Assembly (NCBI GenBank): GCA_015657535.1
Contig: JADHZB010000871.1
Coordinates: 1-64,000 of the forward strand
DNA: 64,000 nt
Direction: 5' to 3'
Origin: Nephromyces sp. MM_2019
Lineage: Eukaryota; Apicomplexa; Aconoidasida; Nephromycida
Shown: one piece after another, positions 48,907 through 61,573 of the stretch
How positions within the stretch are numbered: position 1 is the first letter of the stretch
Layout: each line of letters starts with the position of its first letter
Position numbers and translations under genes: made by a program
Notes under the pieces: generated by a model
What the model saw: only the letters and a program-made list of their open reading frames with translations
Databases searched by the model: none
What the model was told of the DNA's origin: nothing

Positions 48907-51900
48907 ATGCCTAAAATGTATGACATTGGTTTAGATTCATTACAAGACCTCAATAAAATTCATTGGGCAAATAGCAACTATGAAAATTATTTTCGCAATT
49001 GCTTATTTGATAGATACACACTACCATCATTTGTGTTCCAGCTATTCTTAGCTGAACATAAAGATGACTTCTTAGTAGGATTTGTGCAGGATCATAGATG
49101 TGAAAATCTTCACATTATTTCTAAAATGGAATTAGTTAAAGATAAGAAGTTGTTAATTACATACTGGCTTGAAAGTTAGACCTATTCAATTTTTTAAAAT
49201 ATTGCTAATACTGTTGTATGTTTGTAGGATACCCTACATTGGTTACCATTTGGGACAGTGGTGAAATGATAATTATAACTTTTTCTTATGATAATAAAAA
49301 GGATTTAATTGAAGTCAACTATGAGTCTCATATTCACTTTAACAATTCAACTTATTTAATATCCTCAACGGAGTCAGAAATTGCTCTTTGCCTTCAAGTC
49401 TTAGACCAACTTAATAGCAAATACTTTTTGTTCAAAGTTGATTTTAATAAAAGTGAATTTTATCCATTTAGTACATTTGAATGTGTCGAATTAGACATTT
49501 TCATAGAAAAAGTAAGCTCTGACGATTCTTAAGCTTAGACCAACATTTTAATACTTAAACTTAGATCTGTCCTTCACGCCTAGCGTCTTCAACTGCTTCT
49601 ATAGCGATGATTAGCCGTTATTTTTCCTTAATATATGGCGAAAAAACTCTACTTTTACTTCAAAATGGCAAGGTCGTTTCAAGGTTAGAAATTTAGACAG
49701 CTCAGCTTTAAGTGATTATTTTGTATTTTTTACACTAGTTTAAAGGTAGAAAGGAAGGTGCTATACATTTTCAGTACTACAAGAAATAATTTTATATTGC
49801 TAGATACTTATTTTAATTGTGGTTTAATTCAATTGGAATACACCGAGCATGATATACGACTTAAGGTCTCTAAATGGGTTAGCCCATGTATCATGTTAGA
49901 GCAGCCAATTGAAGATTCAAAATTTTTCGAACTAGATGATAGCACTCTTGGCTCGACGTTCACAAATAAAGATATCCTAATCTTTTGGGTTTTTAAAGAG
50001 TCCGAAAATCCTCAAATATCATTTTTAACTCTACCAGCCAGATTTGGAAATGGTGAGTAATCTAAAGTTTTATTTAAATAGTTTTTAATTAGTTTACCTC
50101 CAAGTTGCAAGGATTTCTCCTATTTTTAATTAGGTGATAAAATAGTTTCTGTTTCATACAACAAGAACCTAAAAACATTGGCCGTTTTAGTGAACAGTGG
50201 AACAATTTTAATTGTTAGCATGATTAATAAAAGCACGAATTCAATGTTTTCAAGAGTAGCATTATATTAATCGTTGTATTTTTTATTCTAAACTAAATTT
50301 TTCAAGTGTGATTGAGATTGATATTTTAATTTGATTATACAGTGGAAAAAGCAATTCGATGCTATGGGAAGAGGTCTGAGTAAATTAAATTGGCTGCCAC
50401 TAAACATTGAAATTAATGTGGGAAATCTGGGTGTAGTAGAAAAGCTACAATATTCACCACATGGTAATTATTTATCTTGTCAAGTTGGAGCAAGAAGCTA
50501 TCTTTATCAAACTTCTTTAAGATTCAAAAAGAGATATGATCTACCGCTAATATTTTTAAGGGTAATTAATCCATTCTACAAGTGGAACATTCTTAAAGTC
50601 ATTTTTAATATTCATAATGTGATTTAAATCAGCTCAACTCGACAGAGATACTTTGTTTTAATTTATTACACCTAGATAAAAAGGTATCTCCTTGTGTTAT
50701 ACGTTTCAACCCCGACATTTATGTAGCAGATTTCTCCTCGAGAAATCCTTACTTGATAGTTTGGAATTCAATGGAAATAGTAATTTATAAAATCCCTCGA
50801 AACTTTATTAATTTTGGAGTTAAAGAAACGATTGAGAAAGTGGGCCATATTAACTACTCTAAAGACTATATTTCCTGCGAAGTTGGCAACTTTTTGAATG
50901 AATTGATTGTAATAGCTTGTGACAAGCGTTATCTTTATTTGTTCAATCAAAAGGTGCAAAAAATACTTTTTTTAATGAGAGGTATCTCAAATTGTATTTT
51001 GATTTAGGGAGAAATGGTAAAACGAAGAGATTTAAGAATATCATTAGATAGTGTTGTGACCTCAATGAGTATGGACTATGATCACTTGGTCTTTATATTA
51101 AATAAGAAGTGGATGAGGATTTGGAAAATAAACCTTTTAGAGTTCGAAAATATAATAGACAAAAGAAATTGTCAGCTTGTGGAGGGTTTATCATTTGAGA
51201 TAGAATCCGCTAAAATCAATCCATATAAAAGCCATGTTTCGATTATTGGGAAAATTGAAACACAGTCAATTAAAAGAGAAACTTTCAACTTACTGTTTTA
51301 TAGTATTAATGAAAATTATTTGAAGAGGTTCGAGATAATAAAACTCGAAACTCTAGATTATCTTTATTGTAATTATCAGGATAGATAACGATGAAAATTT
51401 TACTGCTTGTTTAAGTCATTACTGGCACCCTAAAGCTTCTAATCTTATGATTGCTGATTTTGAAGAAGAAAGCTCAATATATGAATTGAATAAAACTATT
51501 ATTTATAATTTTCACTTAAAGGTAATTGACGATAAATTATCATTTTTTTGTATTCGAAGGTGGATCTTATTTGTCTCAGAGTCAGATTGCATCTTTTTTC
51601 GTTAATGAAGACCTCTCAACAACACCTTTAGTAATATATTCAAATCTTTTTGCTTATAAAACTTTTTTATAATTTATTTGGAATTTTACAAGGCAAAGAT
51701 TTATGGTACTCGACCAAAGTTTGAACTTTCAGGGCTTAAAAACTCACTAAACTTCTCATGTAATGCAAACAGCAGCGCATTCCAATTAACCAATATTATT
51801 GAATCAAATTCTTATAATCTATTAATGGATTATCCCCTTGCCTTCAATCCACCAAATTTTGTTAAAATTAATATAAAATCTGAGTTGAAAGATTTGAAAT

Positions 51901-54044
51901 TATCCTCTTATTTCATCAAATCTACATTTGAAATTCAAGATATCCCTTGCTTAAGAGGAATACTATCAGAAAATGATGAAATATGTAAGATTCAAAAGAT
52001 GTAAAATTTTATAGTAGCAAAGTTTAAGGAGTTTTTGTAATGCAGACACTCTCATAGAAGCAATTTGTAAAATTTTGAGAAAAGATTTCTACCAAGCTGA
52101 CAGAATTCTAAAACAAAAGAATTTAAAAAACCCAGAACTAGTTTTGGTCAAACTATGTTATAATCTCAAAGCAACAAGTATATTTGATGACCCAAAAGCC
52201 AATTTCATCAACGAGTTTATAAGTGCTGCTATAGGGTAGGTAATCGTTATTTACTAACAAACCAATGGTGATTTATATCTAGATTCATTTCCATCATGTA
52301 AGAGATGAAAGAATTTCTAGTGAAACTAATAGACTGGCATACCTTGCTTTTAAAAGTGGATTTGAAGATGAGGCAATTGATCTACTAAAAGCCAACAATG
52401 AGCTTAGTCTTGCAATAGATTTCGAAATTCAACGTGGAAATTGGGATTCTGCCCTTGAAGTGAAATTAACAAAAGTGAAAATTTTTTTACCATTAACCAA
52501 TTGTGATATATAAATGTTTTTAGCTAGCAAAGAATTGCAAGGCTGAAATTTTAGATAACGTAAAGCATAAATATGCTAATTATTTATCATTGATTGGAAA
52601 TTACGAAAAATCATTGAAATATCTGGAGGAATCGGGAGTTACTGGATGGGAATACGAGAATATAATTATGAAATTATCTAAATTTAAGGAAATAGAGATC
52701 TTTATAAAAGCTTCGGGTAGTTTGGTATCTTACAGGTGCTAAAAAGTTTAGTAATCAAAACGTGATTAGATTCAATATTTACTTTGTTTCAAATTTGTAG
52801 ATGGTATGCAAAAATTTTGGAGGGCACAGATGATTTACTTGAGGCATCAAAGTACTATTTTAAAGGTGGTTCTTATAAAGATGTTGTAAGAATAATGTGT
52901 CAAGTCGGTGAAGTTCAGAACGCGATTTGTATGACTCAGAATTTGAACCAATCTGAGTGTTACTTCGAGCTAGCCAAATTCTTTTACAACAAAGATAAAG
53001 AGAAAACAGTGCAATTTTTAATGAAAGCTAAGAGAGTTTTTCTGGCTTACAGGTTCTTTAAATAATATACTCGTAATAAATTTGCTGTAACTTATTCAAG
53101 TTTTTGGTACTAATAAAGAATTTCTAATGAAATTAAATCCGAAATTGATGAGAAAAGTTATATCAATGAAGTTTCAACGGTAAAAAGGATCCAAATGGCA
53201 TCTATATATGAACAGGTGTAACTTTTTCTAATTTAAACTTTCTATATTAACAATAGCAAATTGCTATGGATCTATGAATTTCAGACTGGAAATGAACTAA
53301 AAGCTCTTAAGATATATCGAGAAACTGGAAAACTTTGTCTCGCGTTTCTGATTTGTATAAAAATAAATGAACCTCTAATAATTCTCGAGCTTATTGATGA
53401 ACTTAGATTCAAAACCAAATTCCCAGAATTTATTGCTAATTTAACAGTGACATACTTACAGTGGAATAACTTGCTTAGTGCTCTCGTTGAGTTTCAATGG
53501 AAAATTCAAAATTTTCAGGAGGTAAGTGCTTGAATTGAAGTCGTTAAAGAGCAACATATTTCTGTTTATTATTTAATTAGGCGTTAAATTTAAGCCAAGT
53601 ACATAAAATAGATATATCAAACAATTTAATTGAAGAAACAGAAATTCAAGATATATTGGGACACATTGAAGTGTTAAATGGTTAACTTTCGTTGTTAATA
53701 AATAATTTCCTAAAATTCTATTATGCTTTATCACACAGCCCAGGGTATAGGAGCAGATAATTTCATTCTAAATATTGCAACCATGTGTGAAACAAGAGGA
53801 TTTTTTGCCAAGGCAGGACACTTGTATAAGATTCTAAATGACTGTAAACAAGCTTTAAGATGTGATATGAAGATCGATGGTAATTTAAATTTCTTATATT
53901 TAACAAGATAGCCTATAATTTGATTTAAGTGCCTTTAGTTAAGCATGTGTGAATTAAAATCATTTAGATAAAGTAAAGCCAATTAAGCAAATAAAGGGTG
54001 AAACCTCAGACAATGATTATGATCACCCAGGCTTTAAAGATTAG
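48907..54044 (+). CDS. IFT140-like intraflagellar transport complex A subunit
   Basis: Twenty exons give 1288 residues: 48907-49174, 49228-49511, 49565-49683, 49739-50052, 50134-50213, 50343-50561, 50633-50953, 51008-51327, 51380-51521, 51586-51630, 51693-51984, 52046-52235, 52303-52459, 52524-52735, 52801-53052, 53119-53215, 53285-53521, 53581-53680, 53739-53879 and 53968-54044. The N-terminal 650 residues are diverged beta-propeller sequence. The C-terminal helical repeats follow IFT140 closely: RLAYLAFKSGFEDEAIDLLK, RWYAKILEGTDDLLEASKYY, VVRIMCQVGEVQNAI, then ALNLSQVHKIDIS. IFT140 is a core IFT-A subunit for retrograde transport in cilia and flagella. The last ~170 residues of usual IFT140 (about 1460 total) appear absent, the protein ending soon after GHLYKILNDCKQALR. 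Introns are about 50-180 nt. Confidence 0.85.
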
Positions 54045-54391
54045 ATTATTCAAATGTTTGAGCTTAAAGGACTTAATTATCACTTGTTAATATACTAGAA
54101 AAATTTTCTCAACGCTAACATAAATTTGTTATAAAGGAAATAATTATGAACTTAGAAATAAACTCCCATCAACTTGTTGCTACTAAGTGCTTTATTCAAT
54201 ACTGTTAAAGCTTGCACTTTTCCTAAGTTGAACGATTTTATACTTAATTAAAATAATATAACTCAAGTATGAAAAAATTGGGTAGTGCAAGCTCATTTTT
54301 ATCAAATGCAACAGTTATGTGTTTAGTGTAAATATTTCAAGGTGGAAGTTGGTGTAAAGTTTAAATAAAAACCACAAATCAGTACTTTATA
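54045..54391. other. Convergent intergenic region, nothing recognised
   Basis: A short AT-rich region between the IFT140-like stop and the F-box gene stop, holding the two 3' UTRs. Confidence 0.6.
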
Positions 54392-55765
54392 TCAGTCAGT
54401 TGATTGTATCAAATGAGTGAAAATATTACTCAAGGCCCTCTGACAAAATGATGAAGTACCTCTAAAAAATTCTGTAATCGGATTTAGGCCTTCCTCATCT
54501 TCGACTTCATTTTCATCATTAAATCTAAACTTCAATATAACCCTTTTCAATGAGCCAGTCCTCCCTGCCCTCACGAAACTTATAGCAAATATATCTCCAA
54601 AATCTTCTTCGCTTAGTTTTCCTTTGTAGCTTCGCAACAATCCTCTATCTCTCCACGAATTTTCAATTGCTATTAGATTACTTCCTTCAAGACGGGCTGC
54701 TCCGCTATTTTGTATACTTAAACCCCTCATTTGTGTGGAGTAAGAACCTGTTGAATAATTATTATCTAATTGCCCATAAGAAATATTACCAACATGACTG
54801 TTTATTCTCGAATTAACTCTAGTAGTACGAGCCTGTTCAGGTGGAGGATCACTTAATGAATCAAACCACACATCTAATCCAACTGTAAGCCTTTCAAGGT
54901 AACCCATAGTATCAAGCAATCTATGTAACCCTGCAACTCCTATGGAAGTAAAATCGTATAATACATTCCATGACCAATGATCTGCCTGTAAAGAGAAATG
55001 TGAAATTTCGAACTTTGACACTAGTGGAGTGCAACAATTTCCAAAGATATGAGACCACTCTAAAGCTTGACAGCCACATATATGAAGATTTCTCAATTTT
55101 GGAAACTCTGCTGGTGTGAAACAAAAAGGCTGATGCTTCGGTGTGTCATCCAAAAGTGGATTATCTGGAGAAAACAATTTTATAGTTTGCAAAGTGTTTT
55201 TGTTTCTATAAACTAGTGCTGCCACTTCTTGTATTATAATACCATTTTCCATAAAACTATTTGCATTAACATAGAGATATTCTAAGTTTTGCATTTGACA
55301 TAAAAAATATTGTCGCCGCCTTATAGGAATAGATGCCCAATTCACATTCAGTTGCAGCTCTCTACATTGTTGAAATACAGCTGGATACTCAATTATAAAA
55401 TCGTAAAAGCATTTACTCAGTCTTTGCTGAGCTAATATTTCTGAAGGTAATAAGAATTTAAAGCAACAAGCAATAACATCTCTGGGTAGCTGATCGAGTC
55501 TTAAGCAATTCCTTAAATGATTAGCTGTATTAAGAGTTATTAAATGTCCCTTAGAAGTACTTTTGATTTTTGATTTTGTTTTAAGGCGCTTTAGAGGCTT
55601 TTTTTTAGCATCACTTGATAAGTCACGGCTTTCAGGGCCAAGCTCTATACTATTTAAGGAGATTTTAGTCATTTGTTCTGATATTTCATGCATACCGAGT
55701 TTGAAACTTTTATTAGTAGGTTTTTTATCTCCTATAAAGTTCAAGGAATTATAGCCTAAATCCAA
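54392..55765 (-). CDS. F-box-like protein with leucine-rich tail
   Basis: An intronless frame of 457 residues. After a basic N-terminus (KKKPLKRLKTKSKIK) an F-box-like helix set begins near residue 90: LRLDQLPRDVIACCFKFLLP followed by SEILAQQRLSKCFYDFI, the spacing expected for Skp1 binding. Downstream are LRR-like segments (LEYLYVNANSF, KLRNLHICGCQALEW, YLERLTVGLDVWF). F-box proteins bring substrates to SCF ubiquitin ligases. The substrate is unknown. It is transcribed toward the IFT140-like gene and in the same direction as the CKK gene upstream. Confidence 0.7.
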   Translation of the reverse strand: MDLGYNSLNFIGDKKPTNKSFKLGMHEISEQMTKISLNSIELGPESRDLSSDAKKKPLKRLKTKSKIKSTSKGHLITLNTANHLRNCLRLDQLPRDVIACCFKFLLPSEILAQQRLSKCFYDFIIEYPAVFQQCRELQLNVNWASIPIRRRQYFLCQMQNLEYLYVNANSFMENGIIIQEVAALVYRNKNTLQTIKLFSPDNPLLDDTPKHQPFCFTPAEFPKLRNLHICGCQALEWSHIFGNCCTPLVSKFEISHFSLQADHWSWNVLYDFTSIGVAGLHRLLDTMGYLERLTVGLDVWFDSLSDPPPEQARTTRVNSRINSHVGNISYGQLDNNYSTGSYSTQMRGLSIQNSGAARLEGSNLIAIENSWRDRGLLRSYKGKLSEEDFGDIFAISFVRAGRTGSLKRVILKFRFNDENEVEDEEGLNPITEFFRGTSSFCQRALSNIFTHLIQSTD

Positions 55766-56201
55766 TTCTTTCGGACCAATTTCGAGCTCATTTTCTATTT
55801 AAACTTAATCAGTTTGAAGTTCTTTCGATTATAAATATTCATTCTATTAGTATTACATGATTTTTTTTTTTTTACTTTTAAAAGGTTTAAATACCTACCA
55901 ACTACTTAAGTTGTAAGTTTTTATATTGATATAATTTTAGAGTTTATTATTAGAACAAACATTTTTCGCATAACCTTAATAAATTTAATTATAAAATAAT
56001 TGATATTAACATTAGTAATTAATATTTAGAAATATGTAAAAAGGAGTGCACTAAAAATTTTTTACAAGTAGTTAACAAAAGCTTATAAAGATAGGTACTC
56101 GATACATATATATATGTATATAACATTGAGGGTGAGAAATAATATTATTAAAAGCAAAAAATCAAATCAAATTTTGAACTTTTTTGAAATTAGAACTAGT
56201 T
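55766..56201. other. Intergenic, nothing recognised
   Basis: AT-rich spacer between the CKK gene stop and the F-box gene start, both on the minus strand. A poly-T tract near 55860 and a short TATATA run near 56107 are the only features. Confidence 0.55.
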
Positions 56202-58086
56202 TTACTTCCTAATAAAGTTCTGTTTAGTCCAACAGTCGTGAATAATAATGGCATCCGTCAAATACAAAGAAGATACTTTAAAGCCAGTTTCAATAAATTT
56301 TTGAGATTTAGTATCATAATTAAAATATTTCTTCACCACAGCTTTAGATATTCTAATTGGAGCAATGCTTGTACTTAAAACCTACACACAATTCAACTTG
56401 TAGAATCAATTAAAGATTTGAATTGGGATAAGCTCTTACCCTATTAAAGCGAAGAGAATCGTCAAGTTTGTAAAGTGCCCAAAAATTATATGTATTATTT
56501 TTAGGTCTTAATAGTATTATGTAGCGATAAGAAAGATTAGAATTTAACAATTTTCTCATTACAGTTTCCAGGAAAGCAAACTTTTTCATTTCTAGGAGAG
56601 TTAACAGTAAAATTTACGTAATTCAACAACAAAAAGATTAACAAACCTTTATTAAATAAAGATTTAACAGATGATTTTAAAGAATCAACATTTGATTTAA
56701 GAGCTTTGTAATTGAAATCTTCGACTATTGGTGATTTTTGGACCTGAATAGCAAACTATTCTTGATGTATCTTTTATATATCTTTTATGTAATAGCTATA
56801 AGTTTAAATATTCATACAAAGCTACCAAATAGGTCTTAAACATTGTATATAAAATATCAGTAGAATTATTGCAGCATTTCCTATTTATCCTCACTATGGG
56901 TTTGTAGGATTTATCTTGTAAAACTACAAAGTTATTTTGATTTGCTTGGTTCCAAAATAAATGTCTTGAAGAGTTGGGCGAATGATTCGATTTCACAAGC
57001 TCTTTTTTAGTTAGAATGGAAACTTCTGAATCACAACTCTTTTCCGACTCCGAATATAACCCCCTACTTACTAGAAACTTATGTTCTTTTTGCCTCAATA
57101 AATCAATATTATGATTCCTATTTATTAGAGTTTACGTTAGTGGGATTTATTAGATCCCAAATAAATATGCAAACCATAATACCTCTTGAAATTAAACTCC
57201 AAAATTGGTTTGGAATTCAAAACGTTGTGCTTAATTAGGGATTCAATCTTTTTTTCTGAGCTAGCTAAGCCTTTTTTATTTCCTAAAAACATTTCGTATG
57301 TGATCCGTTCTATAGTTTCATAAAGAAGAGGTACTTGCTGTTTGAGTGTATAATGTGTCAATATCATCTCACTTCATACCTTTCTTTGAGATATTCATGT
57401 TAATATAATGTGAATTAGTCATGGTTTCGAAAATAGTTTGGTTCTTGTCAACGAAATTAGGCTTATCAATTGGATTACTTGAAATAGGATAAATAGCCTC
57501 TAAAGTGTGATTACTGAAGGATTGTGTAATAATCCTTTCATTGTGAAAGTTTTTCGTATGACACATCATTATTGAACCTGAATGTTTCGACACAAAAATT
57601 GGATTTAATCTACCATTTTCCAAGTGTTTTCCAATTCCTTTTAAGATGTGTTTTGAAGAATATTAAGCTTTGTAAAACTTACATCTGGGAGTTTGGCTAA
57701 GCTCTGAGTTCTTAAAAGGTAGATCTGTGAAATCATTGTCTGAGTAAGATATTCTTGAGTTGTTAACTTTCCTACTACCATTGTAATCAGCATGGCTAGC
57801 TATAAATGCAAGCAAGAGATTTAGTTGATGACTCTTATGTGACAAAAATTGATAAAGTGTTTTTTGATTTATCTTTTTCCTTACATTGCGGACTTAAGCC
57901 CTTGAGTAAAGTACAATTTAATTTTTTAGTAGTAAAAATTGATTTTAAGGCATCAACATTATATTCTGTTATATTTATGCTCTCACTTAACTTGTTTTTA
58001 TTTCCACAAATATCTTCAGAGAAAAGAAGCTCCTTTGTTATGCAAGGTATCTTCCGCATAGTGACCTTATTAAGACTTTCTATCAT
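56202..58086 (-). CDS. CKK-domain (CAMSAP/Patronin-type) microtubule minus-end protein
   Basis: Exons 57885-58086, 57683-57799, 57380-57637, 57183-57333, 56826-57093, 56647-56725, 56440-56591 and 56202-56381 total 1407 nt. The C-terminal ~110 residues match a CKK domain: NSNLSYRYIILLRPKNNTYN, WALYKLDD, APIRISKAVVKKYFNYDT, SQKFIETGF, then LTDAIIIHDCW, in the order and spacing of CAMSAP proteins. CKK domains bind between tubulins at microtubule minus ends; a basal-body or cortical array role fits the neighbouring IFT140 gene. The N-terminal part is unrecognised and no calponin-homology domain is visible. Problem: the best exon 2/exon 3 junction creates an in-frame TGA, so those exons or that junction are uncertain. 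Exons 3-8 are firmer. Confidence 0.7.
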
Positions 58087-59077
58087 TTTGAGGTTATCTT
58101 TCACCTTGGAAATTAGTTTTTTTTTTTAAAAATCTTTAAAGGAAACTAAAAAATCCTGATTTAATTACATTTTATTAAATTTTAAAAATATCAATGTAAT
58201 CCTTTATCACACTTAACGTTAAATTCTAATAGCACAAACTGACAACATGCTAACATGAACAATTGGCTCAAGATTGCTAAATTTTACATTCCCACCGGTT
58301 TTTTGTACTTTTCATAATTTCTAGATATGCTTCACTTTATTTTTTTTTCTTTATAATTTATTATAGGATGCTTGCGCTCAAACTTATTTTAGCTGTATCT
58401 AAAAACAATGATTGAACACTTTTGATCAATTTTATAGAAATTAAGCTATGTTGTAACACCACTATTAAATTATATAAAGCTTTTGTACATATGGAAAAGA
58501 AAAATGAGATCTTTGGGTATTTATCTGATAAAAGAGCCGAATAGCCCTATTTACTGATGTAAAAACAAAGGTAATGTAATAAAATTCATAAGCTTAATGT
58601 AAAAAAAATACACCTCCGATAAGAAATTTCCAAAAAGGTTGTAAATAAATAAATCTATATGCACATATTTAATGCCATGTATAGTATTAAATAGTATTTA
58701 ATTATCCAATTTATGTGATAAATCTTAAATATAATTTATGGAAATTCAGTTCATGTTAGAGATCCAAGGTCTATAAGAAATTCAAAGTTTATAGCGAAAC
58801 CTCCAATAGCACATAGCCACTCTTTATGCAATAAAATTAAAATTACTATCTATCTTGGCTAAACATAACCTATCATCATATAGAGGAAACATGCTAAAGA
58901 TAGATCCTAGGTTAAGCACATTTCTATAAATTCTTGTCGATTTATTAAAAGATGCCAAGAAAGAGTATCAAGGCAGTTTTTGAAACTAAATTTACTTTTT
59001 TTTTAAAAGGTAATCAATTATAATCAGTTTGGCTGCTGTATCGATTCAGTAATAATTTTAATTGAACCTAGCTGAAA
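58087..59077. other. Divergent intergenic region, nothing recognised
   Basis: About 1 kb of AT-rich DNA between divergent starts. It should contain two promoters. No conserved element was recognised. Confidence 0.6.
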
Positions 59078-60044
59078 ATGAGTTCAAGCGTCAAAAAAAG
59101 TGAAAATAGCGCAAAAATAATAGCTCGGACAAGTGCCAGTTCAACAAAGGTTGATGACCCAATTAAATCCCTTCAAAAAGAAGTCCAAGCCTATGAATTT
59201 TTAATATGTAACGAGAGTTTTCTGTCTTGATCTTCATTTTATATAGACGCTAGTTACACAGGCTCTTAGAATAAAAATTGATTCCTAACATTTTTAAATT
59301 GAATTGATATTAAATTTAGACATAATAGCACATTGCTTCAAAGTGGGCTATTCAAAATTATTATATTAGCTTCTCAATGTATATATTCTTATTATAGAAA
59401 ACTAGGCTAAGTTAAGCACATTGATGTGTTTCCAATTGTTCAGCTTTTTAATTTTTTTGCATACAAATATGAAACTCCTAACAGGCCACAAAAACAACCA
59501 GATAGAAAACATTAGGTCAGCAAAAACCCTGATTTTAGACAAAATTTCGGAGCTTAGTCTCGAAATAGAAGAAGTAAAATTCAATAGAAACAAAAAAATT
59601 GATGCTATTCAGCATGAGTTCTTAAGAAATCGAGACAATATGGAGTCTGTAATCATTGGATACAAAGATAAATTTAAACTTGAGCAAGATAAACAAAGTC
59701 CTTCCTATCAAACTTTAATAATTATAGTTTCTTTCATATAACCTTCCTAAGATGTGAAATAGAGCGAAAATTAGTATTGAAATTTCCCTAAACCCAAGTC
59801 TAAATGTTTCTAATATCCTCAGGACACTCAGAAGTTCGATTTATAGAGTTACAATACGAAAAAGCAAAAGAGCATAAGGTTAAGACTTATAATCTGAATA
59901 GATTAGAAAGACAGCAAAATCTATTGCTTTCGGAGACAGCTTCAGTTTTAAAGGTTAGTCTTTTCTAGCTATAAAATATTGTAATTTATTCCATTTTACA
60001 AATTTTGTAATGTTTTTTAGGAAATATTTTATAAAATATTATAA
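59078..60044 (+). CDS. Small coiled-coil protein, unknown function
   Basis: Exons 59078-59207, 59485-59697, 59823-59953 and 60021-60044 join in phase to 165 residues. It has a Ser/Lys/Thr-rich head (MSSSVKKSENSAKIIARTSA). Almost continuous charged helix follows, with heptad-like leucines and isoleucines (TLILDKISELSLEIEEVKFN; LNRLERQQNLLLSETASVLK). No catalytic motif or family is recognised. A structural or adaptor role, for instance at the flagellar apparatus, would be guesswork. The nearest neighbours are the divergent CKK gene and the convergent MAF1 gene. Confidence 0.6.
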
Positions 60045-60550
60045 AGAATGCATCAATTTAATGGTATCTTTGGGAAAAAAGTTCATTACCCTTCTAAAAA
60101 CCCTTAGAGCTAGAAAGATTTATATAGAGGTTGCTGTGAGTGTGCCCTTGCTATTGTGTAAATTAATAATTTATCTAATTTATACTATTAATAGTTTAGT
60201 TCTATTGAAAAGAAAATTATTATGTTTGATTAGTAATAAATATAGCAGAGATTCGCAATAAATCCAAACAAAACCAAATTATTTTGCTATTGGGATAGTT
60301 AAATTACAATATTAAAAATTCTAATATAAAAATATTAATATAAATATGTTGAAAAGTTGTTTTAAGATCTTACGATTTGATTAAATAAATATGATTTACA
60401 TAATTTACATTAAAACTGGTTAAAATTGTTCCAATCGTATTGTGTTTAAGTGAAAAATTACTTGCAATAAACTTTGTTAACAAAATTTTGTCTTTATAAT
60501 GTCTAATGCTGGGCTCTTTAATAGGGGGATTAATGTACACAAAGTTATAA

Positions 60551-61573
60551 TCATGCGATAGGGGAGCTTGTAAAGCTTTCAAAATCATCAAAGGCATCAT
60601 CAGTGTTATTCGAAGGTTCCTTTTTGAATATTTCACCTAATTTACAGGAGTAATACGAGTAGTTTTAAAACAGAATTTAGAGGCTCTTATTGCAAAGTAA
60701 TAGTTTATTCTTACCTACTCCATCTTCGTCATCTTCGTCATCGTCATCATAGTATGAATAATTACGCACTTTGGATTTGGTCATACATGATAGGAAAAGG
60801 AATCGATGCTTTCTCTTATCGTGGAAAAAATAATCGAATGAGAATAAGCAATTCTCATCGTTAAATGGATTAGCATTACTGCCACTATCATAAGAGTATA
60901 TATCAACGTCTTCAAGGGAGATAGCGTCCTGAGGTCAAATGTTTTATTTTTAAAAATTAAAAATCTAAGCAATATCATTTAAAAATATAATGTATTTACT
61001 TGAATAGCAGTCCAAAGCTCTTGGACGAATCCTGGAAAAACTTTTTCTACTACAAACGAAAGATTATAATTAATTGTGTCATAGGCATCTCCAGGGTTGG
61101 ATATATGCTGAAAATCATCTGGAGTTAGGGTGCTATGTATTAATAAATAAAGATTTAGATTCGATTATAGTCATAAAAATCAAATTTAAGATAATAATAA
61201 TAAGCAGTTTCTGGTTATATACCTAAAATCATAATCTGGAAAGCATTGATTAAGTGTAGAGATAAGGTTAATCATCAATTCTCTTTCTCCTTTTTTTAAA
61301 GATGCACTCAAAGAGTTTGAGCAACCCCATTTTGGTGAATCTAACCCTTTATTTATTATTTCACCTAAAGCTGCCTCACTGTAGAGATTTGGTAGACAAT
61401 AAAAATATGAATGAAATTTTCGAAAAAGAGTCAATATTCTTTATTGATTACTTTGGGAGTTTTGCAGCTGTACTAAACAATTCAAGTTTTCCTTCAATAA
61501 CTCTGTCGCCTACATCCAATCGTTGTAAAAGTACAGATAATCTGTTTAGAGCTGAATGTTCAAGGTATCTCAT
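60551..61573 (-). CDS. MAF1: MAF1-like repressor of RNA polymerase III
   Basis: Exons 61452-61573, 61223-61378, 61000-61132, 60715-60928 and 60551-60636 join in phase to 236 residues. The three classic MAF1 boxes are present. Box A-like N-terminus: MRYLEHSALNRLSVLLQRLD. Then LISTLNQCFPDYDFR, matching the family's LNxxFPDYDFS box, and EDVDIYSYDSGSNANPF, LFSFDYFFHDKRKHRFLFLS, matching the [20 protein letters not shown] box. An acidic tail (DDDDEDDED) follows. MAF1 in its dephosphorylated form binds Pol III and blocks TFIIIB recruitment under stress or starvation. Serine-rich linkers could carry regulatory phosphosites. Confidence 0.92.

Noticed and set aside
57806..58129. 107-residue plus-strand ORF
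   Set aside because: It is the antisense shadow of the first exon of the CKK gene and contains no domain.
60010..60261. 83-residue hydrophobic plus-strand ORF
   Set aside because: It overlaps the final exon of the coiled-coil gene in another frame, and its composition reflects AT-rich DNA.
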